Shown: piece by piece, positions 5,959 to 12,944 of the stretch | Layout: each line of letters starts with the position of its first letter | Position numbering within the stretch: the first letter of the stretch is position 1 | From: Oscillospiraceae bacterium | GTDB lineage: Bacteria; Bacillota; Clostridia; Oscillospirales; Ruminococcaceae | Assembly: GCA_015067375.1 (NCBI GenBank) | Contig: SVMQ01000026.1 | Coordinates: forward strand, 1-16,716 | Direction of reading: 5' to 3' | DNA length: 16,716 bases | Position numbers and translations under genes: made by a program | The notes under the pieces: model-generated | What the model saw: only the letters and a program-made list of their open reading frames with translations | Database searches by the model: none | What the model was told of the DNA's origin: nothing

Positions 5959-5987
5959 TTGCAATATTCAGCAAGCTTTGATATAAT
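5959..5987 (+). promoter_or_regulatory. Promoter of the hydrogenase-chemoreceptor gene
   Basis: TTGCAA (5959-5964), a 17-bp spacer and TATAAT (5982-5987) give a leader of about 100 nt. The sequence from 5847 to 5958 is AT-rich and shows nothing else convincing. Confidence 0.7.
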
Positions 5988-6002
5988 AATAACACAAATC
6001 AG

Positions 6003-6060
6003 ATACTGCACAGAATGATCACTGTGCCGTATTAACTCTAGCCCCTTTCGGGGTATCCCG
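6003..6060 (+). promoter_or_regulatory. Structured 5' leader of the hydrogenase-chemoreceptor mRNA
   Basis: ATAC-T-GCACAG (6003-6013) pairs with CTGTGC-C-GTAT (6022-6032) in a 10-bp stem with one mismatch. Next, CCCC (6042-6045) can pair with GGGG (6050-6053). The overlapping CGGG (6049-6052) can instead pair with CCCG (6057-6060), and the two pairings exclude each other. No T tract follows and I do not recognise a riboswitch class. The alternative pairings could modulate translation. Confidence 0.4.
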
Positions 6061-6097
6061 TTCAAATAATATTTTAGTATAAAATGAGGTGCTTCCA

Positions 6098-7966
6098 ATG
6101 GTCAAAGTATTAGCTGACAAATGTATAGGCTGTAATGCCTGCATAAGGACTTGCCCCGTACCTAATGCTAACCGATACGATGGCAGAGTGGTACATATCA
6201 ACAATGACGAATGCATCGAGTGCGGCGAGTGCGTAAAGCACTGCCCTCACGATGCAAGAGATTATGAGGACGACCTCGAAGCATTCCTCAGAGAGGTGCA
6301 GCGCGGAAACGTTTCGCTCATCGTCGCTCCTGCTATCAAGACAGCGTTCGACGGAAGCTGGCGTCATGTTCTCCAGTGGCTCAAGGAGCTCGGTGTCAAG
6401 GAAGTCTATGACGTTTCTTTCGGCGCGGATATCTGTACATATCTGCATATCGAATACATGAGAAAGCACGGCGGCGATAAGATAATCTCTCAGCCCTGTG
6501 CGGCTATCGTAAACTACGCGGAAAAGCACAAGACAGAGCTGCTGTCCCGTCTGTCCCCTATCCACAGCCCCATGATGTGCAGCGCGATCTATGTAAAGGA
6601 ATATCTCGGCAACACCGATACCCTCGTAGGTCTTTCCCCTTGCCTTGCTAAGGGCGACGAGTTCAGAAACACGGGCGTCATCAAATATAACGTTACATTC
6701 CGCAAGCTCGCTGAATACATCAAGAAGCACGACATCCAACTCAAAACAGGCCGAAGCGAGTTCGAGTTCTCCGACTGCCGCGGCTTTGACGGCGCATTCT
6801 ACCCCATCCCCGGTGGTCTTAAGGAGTGTCTGCACGTATTTGAGCCTGATCTTAACGTAACTACATCCGAGGGTGTTCAGAAGGTATACGCCGACCTCGA
6901 CGATTATCTTGAAGCTGACCGCAGGATGCTTCCTGCCGTTTATGACGTTCTCTCCTGCGAGTATGGCTGTAACTCGGGCGCTGGTGCGCGCGACTCTTTC
7001 AACAGCTTCAACGCTTACGATATCATGACCAGCGCAAGAAGATGGGCTGCTAAGCAGAGCGGCTTCAAGCGCTTCCACCGCAACATATTTAAAAAGCTTG
7101 ATATGGTGGATTTCACTCGCGAGTACGTCAACAGAAAGGTTTCTGCCGATCCTACCAAAAAACAGATCGAACAGGTGTTCCACAATATGGGCAAGTACAC
7201 CCCCGAGGAGCAGACCTTCAACTGCCACGCTTGCGGCTACAAGAGCTGCCACGCTATGGTACTCTCCATCATCGCCGGAAACAATACGCCCATGAACTGC
7301 ATCCAGTACGAGAAGAAGCATCTTAAGATGCTTCAGGAAAAAACTGCACAGGAACACGAGGAGCTGTCCGAGGCAGTACGCGAGATCAAGCAGGCGCTTG
7401 CAAGTCTGCAGGACAAGGTAGTTCCGATCAGCGAAAACACCGAGGAGCATATGACCAGCAACACCGAGATTGCAAACAAGATGACCTCGCTCAACGCGGA
7501 GATAGAGGGCATCGTTACAGGTATCTCGGACATCGGAACATCCGTTCGCAGCATCAGCTCCAGCATCGACTCCTACAAGCGCATACTCAACGGCATCCGT
7601 GATATCGCAGAGCAGACACATATTCTCGCTATCAACGCATCTATCGAGGCTTCGAGAGTCGGCGCGGCAGGCAAAAACTTCGCCGTTGTTGCAAATGAGG
7701 TACGCTCACTCGCTCTCAAGTCCAACGCAACAGTTGCAAAAGCCGAGGCGAACACTCAGACCATCCTCGACTGCATCAACCAGATCCACGATGTTACCAA
7801 CAACATGAACGAAAAGGTGAACGTGACACGCGAGACTGCGGACTACACGACACATTCGCTCGGTAAGATCCGCGAAGGCTCTGAGCTTATCAGCAACAAT
7901 GTTCAGGAGGTCACCGCTATCGTAGAGGAGCTTAACTCTATGGCAGAAGCTATGGTAGACGATTGA
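6098..7966 (+). CDS. Ferredoxin / [FeFe]-hydrogenase-like / Fe-S / chemoreceptor-signalling fusion protein
   Basis: This 622-residue soluble protein has two ferredoxin motifs (C9, C12, C15, C19; C39, C42, C45, C49) and an [FeFe]-hydrogenase large-domain relative (about 72-300). All four expected H-cluster cysteines are kept: C134 (SQPCAA), C182 (SPCLAKGDE) and C287/C291 (SCEYGC). The proton-relay Cys next to the first ligand is Pro133. A four-Cys domain follows (C376, C379, C384, C401), then a coiled coil and a chemoreceptor tip (503-539; QTHILAINASIEASR, FAVVANEVRSLA). Two polar tip residues of Tsr (E391, R394) are Ala and Lys here. No membrane segment is present. It resembles putative sensory hydrogenases, likely signalling redox or H2 state to CheA/CheW; that role is inference. 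The ATG at 6098 with GAGGTG six bases upstream is preferred over the in-frame GTG at 6089. Confidence 0.9.
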   Translation: MVKVLADKCIGCNACIRTCPVPNANRYDGRVVHINNDECIECGECVKHCPHDARDYEDDLEAFLREVQRGNVSLIVAPAIKTAFDGSWRHVLQWLKELGVKEVYDVSFGADICTYLHIEYMRKHGGDKIISQPCAAIVNYAEKHKTELLSRLSPIHSPMMCSAIYVKEYLGNTDTLVGLSPCLAKGDEFRNTGVIKYNVTFRKLAEYIKKHDIQLKTGRSEFEFSDCRGFDGAFYPIPGGLKECLHVFEPDLNVTTSEGVQKVYADLDDYLEADRRMLPAVYDVLSCEYGCNSGAGARDSFNSFNAYDIMTSARRWAAKQSGFKRFHRNIFKKLDMVDFTREYVNRKVSADPTKKQIEQVFHNMGKYTPEEQTFNCHACGYKSCHAMVLSIIAGNNTPMNCIQYEKKHLKMLQEKTAQEHEELSEAVREIKQALASLQDKVVPISENTEEHMTSNTEIANKMTSLNAEIEGIVTGISDIGTSVRSISSSIDSYKRILNGIRDIAEQTHILAINASIEASRVGAAGKNFAVVANEVRSLALKSNATVAKAEANTQTILDCINQIHDVTNNMNEKVNVTRETADYTTHSLGKIREGSELISNNVQEVTAIVEELNSMAEAMVDD

Positions 7967-7985
7967 TACTTAACATTATACAAAC

Positions 7986-8007
7986 AGCCCCCGAGATATC
8001 GGGGGCT
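7986..8007. terminator. Hairpin after the hydrogenase-chemoreceptor gene
   Basis: AGCCCCCGA (7986-7994) and TCGGGGGCT (7999-8007) form a perfect 9-bp stem 19 bp after the stop codon. The T tract is weak (TCGCTTATG), so it may act as a bidirectional barrier with the next hairpin. Confidence 0.65.
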
Positions 8008-8029
8008 TCGCTTATGTTCGTTTATACAG

Positions 8030-8060
8030 ATATACGCCCCTGTCGTTCAGGGGCGTATAT
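8030..8060. terminator. Hairpin after the lysine operon (convergent gap)
   Basis: ATATACGCCCCTG (8030-8042) and CAGGGGCGTATAT (8048-8060) form a perfect 13-bp stem with a TCGTT loop, 11 bp past the channel gene's stop. It lies between convergent genes and lacks a long T tract on either strand. Confidence 0.65.
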
Positions 8061-8070
8061 GTATATGTTA

Positions 8071-9006
8071 TTATTCCTTTACAACATGGACATCCAGCTG
8101 ATCGAACGGGATGGAGATATCGTTCTCGATGAACGCCCTGCGAACAGCCTCGAGCGTACCGAAGTACACCTCCCAGTAGTCCTCTACAGCAGTCCACGGA
8201 CGTGTCGCAATAATGATCGCGCTTGCGCCGTGCTCCACCATTCGCACTGTCGGTTCAGGGTCTTTCAGCACCTTGTCGTTAGCAGCGAGAATGTCAAGGA
8301 TAAGCTGACGCGCCTTCTCATAATCATCATCGTAGGCGATGGAGAATGTCATATCAACGCGGCGTGTTCCGTTTACAGAGTTGTTGGTCACAGTGGCATT
8401 CACAGCCTGACCATTCGGGATGAATATCGCCTGATTAGTACCCGAGGTCAGTCTTGTGTGCAGGATGGATATCTGCGCTACCACGCCCTCTACACCGTTC
8501 ACGATAATGTAGTCGCCTATCTTGAACGGCTTTGTTATCATCAGCAGAAAGCCGCCTGCCACGTTGGAAAGGCTGTCCTGCAATGCAAGACCTATCGCAA
8601 CGCCTGCGGTACCGATAACAGTGATGATGGATGTGGTGGGTATTCCAAGTATAGAAAGCACCACGATAAGCAGCAGCACATAAAGGATTATCTTAGCGCA
8701 CTGCTTGGCGAACTTTACAACAGTGATGTCTGCTTTCGACCTTTCAAGACCCTTTGACATAATGCGAAGCGCAAGCTTGCAGAATATCATGCCGACTATC
8801 AGCACAAGTATAGCGATAAGCACTGTCGGTATCGCGGAAATTATGCTGTCAAGCAGACCCTGAAAAAATTTGCCGATCTGAGATATCGCTTCCTCAGGTG
8901 TGGAAGCTACAAGATCCTCGATCGCATCAGCTGCGGTAGTTTCCTTGGTCGCCTCGGCTGTAACAGCCTCCGCGGTCGCGGAAGCTGTGGAAATAAGCTT
9001 TATCAT
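8071..9006 (-). CDS. MscS-family mechanosensitive ion channel
   Basis: This 311-residue membrane protein should open under membrane tension to release small solutes. After a polar N-terminal tail rich in Ala and Thr (about 1-40) come three hydrophobic segments (about 50-75, 95-118 and 122-145). The third is the pore helix (GTAGVAIGLALQDSLSNVAG), followed by GGFLLMITKPFKIGD, the family signature. The beta domain (IIVNGVEGVVAQISILHTRL, then IFIPNGQ) and the alpha/beta C-terminal domain follow. The ATG overlaps the TGA of the ACT gene by four bases (ATGA), so translation is probably coupled. It is the last gene of the riboswitch-controlled lysine operon, an unusual partner; a role in lysine or osmolyte efflux is speculative. 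Confidence 0.92.
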   Translation of the reverse strand: MIKLISTASATAEAVTAEATKETTAADAIEDLVASTPEEAISQIGKFFQGLLDSIISAIPTVLIAILVLIVGMIFCKLALRIMSKGLERSKADITVVKFAKQCAKIILYVLLLIVVLSILGIPTTSIITVIGTAGVAIGLALQDSLSNVAGGFLLMITKPFKIGDYIIVNGVEGVVAQISILHTRLTSGTNQAIFIPNGQAVNATVTNNSVNGTRRVDMTFSIAYDDDYEKARQLILDILAANDKVLKDPEPTVRMVEHGASAIIIATRPWTAVEDYWEVYFGTLEAVRRAFIENDISIPFDQLDVHVVKE

Positions 9007-9449
9007 TTAAGTAATTCCTCCAGTCCCTGCACAGCCGCGTCAGCGTCGCTTTCGCGGATAAGCACGGATATCTCGTCAACGCCTGTTGTGATGAGAAGTA
9101 TCATAGCGTCGATCTTGTTGAGCATGGAGAACACCTTTGCAGCAAAGCCTGCCTGTGTTTCCATCTCGCTTGTCTTGATAACTATCTTGCGGTTGCCCGA
9201 GTTAATCATCGGGGTGATGTCGTGCTTGTCCTTAAGCTCCTTTGCGACAGCAAGAAGCTTGCCCATGTCGTCATCGCTGAGCGTAAAGCCGAATCCGAAA
9301 CGCTCGGACATGGGTGCGGTCATGGATATCATGTCGATGTTGATATCCGCTGCAGCAACCGCTGCGAGGGTATCCTCCATGATGGTCTTGTAGAGGGGAA
9401 CATTGTTGAATGTAACTGCGGATACGTTTTCTGTAACGATGATGCTCAT
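9003..9449 (-). CDS. Stand-alone tandem ACT-domain protein, aspartokinase-regulatory-like
   Basis: This 148-residue soluble protein consists of two ACT domains and no kinase domain. The first runs about residues 6-75 (VSAVTFNNVP, then NIDMIS) and the second about 83-147. NRKIVIKTSEMETQAGFAAK, then MLLITTGVDEISVLIRESDA-type sequence in the second closely resembles the C-terminal regulatory region of aspartokinase, where ACT pairs bind lysine or threonine. Its place among asd, dapA and dapB fits control of the aspartate pathway, perhaps by binding lysine; that is inference. It could also be a regulatory subunit for a separate aspartokinase. The ATG at 9449 with GAGGT upstream is preferred over an earlier in-frame start at 9503, which lies just below the dapB stop with no ribosome site. 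Confidence 0.85.
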   Translation of the reverse strand: MSIIVTENVSAVTFNNVPLYKTIMEDTLAAVAAADINIDMISMTAPMSERFGFGFTLSDDDMGKLLAVAKELKDKHDITPMINSGNRKIVIKTSEMETQAGFAAKVFSMLNKIDAMILLITTGVDEISVLIRESDADAAVQGLEELLK

Positions 9450-9492
9450 ATTATTTACCTCGCTTTGATAATGAAAATAAAACGTGATCTTT

Positions 9493-9516
9493 GGACACAG
9501 CACGCTGTGTCCCTAC
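9493..9516 (-). repeat. REP-like palindromic repeat after dapB
   Basis: GGACACAG (9493-9500) and CTGTGTCC (9505-9512) are perfect 8-bp arms. On the minus strand the unit begins GTAGGGACAC immediately after the dapB stop and resembles the unit at 16491-16514, which follows another gene's stop in the same sense. Confidence 0.6.
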
Positions 9517-10275
9517 TCAACTCTCTTTGATAAGGTCTGCCATTGCATACAGACCTGCGGACTTGCCTGCGAGGAATACTGCGGCATTTACCGCTCCTAC
9601 AGCAAACACTTCCTTGGACTGCGCGGAGTGCGAGAGTGTGATGACCTCGTCGCGGCCTGCGAAGATTATGTCGTGATCGCCTACGATAGTGCCGCCGCGG
9701 ATAGCGTGCATTCCTATCTCATCTGCGCCGCGCTCGCGTCTTACACTGTGGCGGTCGTATACGAAGTGCTTTGAGTTGTTAAGTTCTTCATTTATTGCCT
9801 CGCCTATCATGATGGCTGTACCGGAGGGCGCGTCCTTCTTGAGATTGTGGTGGCGCTCAACTATCTCGATGTCGAACTGGTCACCGAGTATCTGAGTAGC
9901 CTTTCTCGCGAGCTCCACAAGCAGATTTATGCCGAGCGACATATTGAATGTGAAGAAGATCGGGATATTTGCGGAAGCTGCGGTTATCTCAGCGCGCTCC
10001 TCGTCGGTGTAGCCCGTTGTCGCAACCACCAGCGGAACGCTGTTCATCCTGCAATAGGACAGCAGGTCGGGCAGCGCAGAGGGGTGCGAGAAGTCGATGA
10101 TGACATCGGGCTTTTCGGGCAGGTCGAAAACCTTTTTCACAACAGGGAAGCTATCGTACTGCTCACCCATAAGGTCGATGCCTGCTATGATATTGCAGTC
10201 GGTGCGGCTGCGGCAGATATCTGCGATGACCCTGCCCATCTTTCCGCACGCGCCTGTTACAGCGATCTTTGTCAT
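9517..10275 (-). CDS. dapB: 4-hydroxy-tetrahydrodipicolinate reductase
   Basis: DapB reduces hydroxy-tetrahydrodipicolinate with NAD(P)H, the second step of the diaminopimelate/lysine branch, in the cytosol. The 252-residue length fits the family. The N-terminal Rossmann fold shows GACGKMGR (8-15). DFSHPSA (61-67) and VVATTGY (83-89) follow. The signature VERHHNLKKDAPSGTA carries the catalytic His142/His143 and Lys146, matching H159, H160 and K163 of the E. coli enzyme. The product feeds peptidoglycan or lysine. It is third in the riboswitch operon, 64 bp after dapA. An AGGA-type ribosome site precedes the ATG. Confidence 0.97.
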   Translation of the reverse strand: MTKIAVTGACGKMGRVIADICRSRTDCNIIAGIDLMGEQYDSFPVVKKVFDLPEKPDVIIDFSHPSALPDLLSYCRMNSVPLVVATTGYTDEERAEITAASANIPIFFTFNMSLGINLLVELARKATQILGDQFDIEIVERHHNLKKDAPSGTAIMIGEAINEELNNSKHFVYDRHSVRRERGADEIGMHAIRGGTIVGDHDIIFAGRDEVITLSHSAQSKEVFAVGAVNAAVFLAGKSAGLYAMADLIKES

Positions 10276-10304
10276 TTTACGTCCTAACCTTTCACTTTAT
10301 TACT

Positions 10305-10333
10305 CCGCCGCACCCGTTAACTGAGTGCGGCGG
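10305..10333 (-). repeat. GC-rich intercistronic hairpin between dapA and dapB
   Basis: CCGCCGCAC (10305-10313) and GTGCGGCGG (10325-10333) are perfect 9-bp arms with an 11-base loop, six bases after the dapA stop. No T tract follows, so it is more likely an RNA-stabilising, processing or repeat element than a full terminator. Confidence 0.65.
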
Positions 10334-10339
10334 TCATGT

Positions 10340-11233
10340 TTACTTGATCTTGCCTACAAGTCCGAGAGCTTCCATTTCAGCTCTCAGTACAGCTATCTGT
10401 GCCTCGGTCATGGAGCACAGGGGAAGTCTGCACTCACCTGCCTTGAAGCCCATGATGTTGAGTGCTTCCTTTGCAGGGATGGGATTAACATCCATGAACA
10501 GAGCCTTCTCGAATGCGAGTATCTTCTTCTGGATAGCAAGAGCCTCATCGCGCTTGCCCTCTAAGAACAGCATTACCTCGTCGTGCTTCTCCCTGGGCAT
10601 ACAGTTGGATGTTACGGAGATAACGCCCTTGCCACCTATGGACAGAGCAGGCAGCACCTCGTCGTCGTTGCCTGAGTAGATGTCGAGATCGGTGTAAGCC
10701 GATATCTGCATCAGCAGGCTCATGTTGCCGCTTGCTTCCTTGGTAGCAACGATATTTTTGTGCTGTGCGCACTCCTTGTAGCAGTCGATGGAGATGCTCA
10801 TACCTGTACGCGAGGGAACATTGTACAGCACGATGGGGATATTCACGCTGTCAGCGATGGTGAGGAAGTGCTTTGCAAGACCTCTCTGCGAAGCCTTGTT
10901 GTAGTAGGGAGTCACCTGCAGCAGCGCGTCAGCGCCCACCTTCTCGGCTTCCTTGGAAAGCTCGATAGCGTAGCCTGTATCGTTGCTGCCTGTGCCTGCG
11001 ATTATCGGAACACGCTTAGCCGCACGCTCAACAGTGAAGCGGATAGCCTCGATATGCTCCTCGTCGGTCATGGTGGAAGCCTCGCCTGTTGTGCCGCATA
11101 CCACGATAGCGTCGATGCTGTTGTCGATCTGGAAGTCGATAAGCTTGCCGAACTCCTCGTAGTTGATGGAGCCGTCAGCGTTCATCGGGGTCACGATAGC
11201 GGTGGCTGCACCTGTGAAAATTGTATTACTCAT
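10340..11233 (-). CDS. dapA: 4-hydroxy-tetrahydrodipicolinate synthase
   Basis: DapA condenses pyruvate with aspartate semialdehyde, the first committed step of the diaminopimelate/lysine branch. The 297-residue length is typical. The Schiff-base lysine is K165 (ATKEASG). T48 (CGTTGE), Y111 (TPYYNK), Y137 and R142 (LYNVPSRTG) match T44, Y107, Y133 and R138 of the E. coli enzyme with a constant offset of four. Of the lysine-inhibition residues known in E. coli, H56, N80 and Y106 are kept (H60, N84, Y110), but H53 is Asp57 and E84 is Tyr88. Feedback inhibition may therefore be weak. GAGGT precedes the ATG; asd lies 151 bp upstream in the same transcript. Confidence 0.97.
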   Translation of the reverse strand: MSNTIFTGAATAIVTPMNADGSINYEEFGKLIDFQIDNSIDAIVVCGTTGEASTMTDEEHIEAIRFTVERAAKRVPIIAGTGSNDTGYAIELSKEAEKVGADALLQVTPYYNKASQRGLAKHFLTIADSVNIPIVLYNVPSRTGMSISIDCYKECAQHKNIVATKEASGNMSLLMQISAYTDLDIYSGNDDEVLPALSIGGKGVISVTSNCMPREKHDEVMLFLEGKRDEALAIQKKILAFEKALFMDVNPIPAKEALNIMGFKAGECRLPLCSMTEAQIAVLRAEMEALGLVGKIK

Positions 11234-11297
11234 GATTAATACCTCAAATGGTCGTTTTGCATTTTATATTTATGTGGTATAGGAATGGGAAGAAGTG

Positions 11298-11370
11298 CGC
11301 AGATGCAAGGAAACACACCGCCGACGTACTTTGTGTACGTCAAGGTGGGTTGACGCCGCAGGTGCGTGCT
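11298..11370. repeat. Imperfect palindromic repeat between asd and dapA
   Basis: GACGTAC (11323-11329) and GTACGTC (11335-11341) form a perfect core around TTTGT. An outer ACACACC/GGTGGGT pair has one mismatch, and looser GC-rich flanks extend the structure. It occupies most of the 151-bp gap and looks like an interspersed repeat or RNA element rather than a terminator, since no T tract follows on the minus strand. Confidence 0.5.
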
Positions 11371-11384
11371 TATTTACATTCCGA

Positions 11385-12464
11385 TCAATCAAAGTAGCCC
11401 TTTGCTGCGTATAGCTCTGCCATCAGGACTGCGCCGCCTGCTGCGCCTCTGAGGGTGTTGTGGGACAGGCAAACGAACTTGTAGTCGTACTGTGTATCCT
11501 CACGGAGTCTGCCGATGGATACCGCCATGCCGTTCTCGAGGTTTCTGTGCAGCTTAGCCTGGGGCATATTGTCCTCCTCGAAGTAGTTGAGGAACTGCTT
11601 GGGAGCGGAGGGCAGGTCAAGCTCCTGAGGAACGCCCTTGAACTCCTTCCAGATGGAAAGGATCTCTTCCTTGCTGGGCTTGTTCTCGAACTTTACGAAT
11701 ACTGCTGCGAAGTGACCGTTGGAAACGGGAACACGCAGGCACTGTGTTGTGATGCAGGGGGATTCAGCCTTAACAATCTTGCCGTCCTTGATCTCACCCC
11801 ATACCTTCAGAGGCTCCTGCTCGGACTTCTCCTCCTCGCCGCCAATGTAGGGGATAAGGTTATCCACCATCTCGGGCCATGTCTCGAATGTCTTGCCTGC
11901 GCCGCTGATAGCCTGATATGTACAAGCCAGAACATCCTTGATGCCGAACTTTCTCAGGGGAGAGAGCGCGGGAACATAGCTCTGGATGGAGCAGTTGGAC
12001 TTAACGGAGATAAAGCCGCGCTTTGTGCCCAGGCGAGCCTTCTGAGCCTCAACGATAGCCATATGCTCGTCGTTTATCTCAGGGATTATCATGGGAACGT
12101 CGTCTGTGAAGCGGTGAGCGGAGTTATTGGACATTACGGGGCATTCAGCCTTTGCGTACTTCTCCTCGAGAGCCTTGATCTCGTCCTTCTTCATGTCAAC
12201 CGCGCAGAATACGAAATCGACCATACCTGCGATCTCTTCAACGTCTGCGGAAGCGTCCTTTACGATGATGTCTGCCATAGCAGCGGGCATGGGAGTATCC
12301 ATAAACCATCTCTCGCCTACTGCATCCTTATAGGTCTTGCCTGCGGAACGGGGAGAAGCGGCGAGTGCCACTACATTGAACCAGGGGTGGTTCTCCAGCA
12401 GCGTTGCGAAGCGCTGACCTACCATACCTGTTGCACCGATGATGCCGACATTATACTTTTTCAT
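11385..12464 (-). CDS. asd: Aspartate-semialdehyde dehydrogenase
   Basis: Asd reduces aspartyl phosphate to aspartate semialdehyde with NADPH, the branch point for lysine, threonine and methionine. This 359-residue protein has the N-terminal nucleotide-binding motif GIIGATGMVGQRF (7-19), the phosphate-binding SNNSAHR (112-118) and the catalytic Cys158 in SVKSNCSIQ. The longer length and SNCSIQ motif resemble the archaeal/fungal-type branch rather than the E. coli type; I could not test this with a tree. The ATG at 12464 is chosen because GAAAGGA precedes it. The frame extends to 12554, but that would place the start inside the riboswitch terminator. Confidence 0.96.
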   Translation of the reverse strand: MKKYNVGIIGATGMVGQRFATLLENHPWFNVVALAASPRSAGKTYKDAVGERWFMDTPMPAAMADIIVKDASADVEEIAGMVDFVFCAVDMKKDEIKALEEKYAKAECPVMSNNSAHRFTDDVPMIIPEINDEHMAIVEAQKARLGTKRGFISVKSNCSIQSYVPALSPLRKFGIKDVLACTYQAISGAGKTFETWPEMVDNLIPYIGGEEEKSEQEPLKVWGEIKDGKIVKAESPCITTQCLRVPVSNGHFAAVFVKFENKPSKEEILSIWKEFKGVPQELDLPSAPKQFLNYFEEDNMPQAKLHRNLENGMAVSIGRLREDTQYDYKFVCLSHNTLRGAAGGAVLMAELYAAKGYFD

Positions 12465-12528
12465 AGCTGTGTCCTTTCCTGTCCTTTGCGGACTGTAACG
12501 TATTTTTTGAGCGTTGCTCTTTAATAAC

Positions 12529-12557
12529 AAAAAAACCGATGATATATAAGTCATCGG
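12529..12557 (-). terminator. Riboswitch-controlled intrinsic terminator before asd
   Basis: On the minus strand CCGATGA and TCATCGG (12557-12536) form a perfect 7-bp stem followed by seven Ts (12535-12529). CGATGAC of its 5' arm (12556-12550) is also complementary to GTCATCG at 12620-12614 within the aptamer, which would form an antiterminator. This supports lysine-dependent termination. Confidence 0.85.
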
Positions 12558-12587
12558 CGTCGTTATGCTGAAAAGCTTTGAATATTG

Positions 12588-12753
12588 GATAGCCCTCCAT
12601 CACTTAAACAAGTCGATGACAATCATACGCTTGTTCAACGTATGACCAGAAATGCACACGGCGGAATGTACACTCTTCGGCGGTAAGCCTTTCGCGCCCC
12701 GACCTCCGTCGGTCAGCTTAGGGGGTGCTACTGATCTGTTCCGCGCCTCTATC
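12588..12753 (-). promoter_or_regulatory. Lysine riboswitch (L-box) aptamer
   Basis: Read on the minus strand, the element begins GATAGAGGCGCGG and ends GGAGGGCTATC, closing P1 with GATAG/CTATC, as in the Bacillus subtilis lysC leader. Conserved internal segments appear in order: GAAAGGCTTACCGCCGAAG, then CTGGTC. CATACG/CGTATG forms a P4-like arm, and CATCGACTT with AAGTGATG forms a P5-like arm. Lysine binding should favour the downstream terminator and shut off asd, dapA, dapB, the ACT gene and the channel. A short ATCGGA/TCCGAT hairpin (12755-12770) sits between the transcription start and the aptamer. Confidence 0.95.
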
Positions 12754-12778
12754 ACATCGGATATTTCCGATATGCTAT

Positions 12779-12807
12779 ATTTTATCATATATAAGCAGGT
12801 TTGTCAA
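12779..12807 (-). promoter_or_regulatory. Promoter of the lysine operon
   Basis: On the minus strand TTGACA (12807-12802), a 17-bp spacer and TAAAAT (12784-12779) place the start near 12772, about 20 nt before the aptamer. Confidence 0.9.
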
Positions 12808-12873
12808 CGGTTATTCAGCTAAATATTATCAAAATTCGACCTGTATTTTGTTGAAATTGTTGTGATTTATCAA

Positions 12874-12902
12874 TTGAATTGCAGTTTGCTTTATGGTACA
12901 AT
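12874..12902 (+). promoter_or_regulatory. Promoter of the queA operon
   Basis: TTGAAT (12874-12879), a 17-bp spacer and TACAAT (12897-12902), divergent from the lysine operon promoter with 67 bp between the two -35 boxes. Confidence 0.8.
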
Positions 12903-12944
12903 ATATAATGAAATATTATGTAATAAATGAACATGGAGAGTATT

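Noticed and set aside
6110..7621. A 503-codon open frame on the minus strand
   Set aside because: It lies wholly opposite the hydrogenase-chemoreceptor gene, whose Cys motifs are unmistakable. The antisense translation has no recognisable domain and arises from codon bias.
7963..8757. A 264-codon plus-strand open frame after the hydrogenase-chemoreceptor gene
   Set aside because: It runs through both hairpins and opposite the MscS gene, and it has no family resemblance.
11460..12524. A 354-codon plus-strand open frame
   Set aside because: It is the antisense shadow of asd, which carries the full catalytic signature.
12588..12753. T-box leader rather than lysine riboswitch
   Set aside because: No T-box sequence or specifier loop is present, whereas the GATAGAGG, GCCGAAG and GGAGGGCTATC segments match the L-box.
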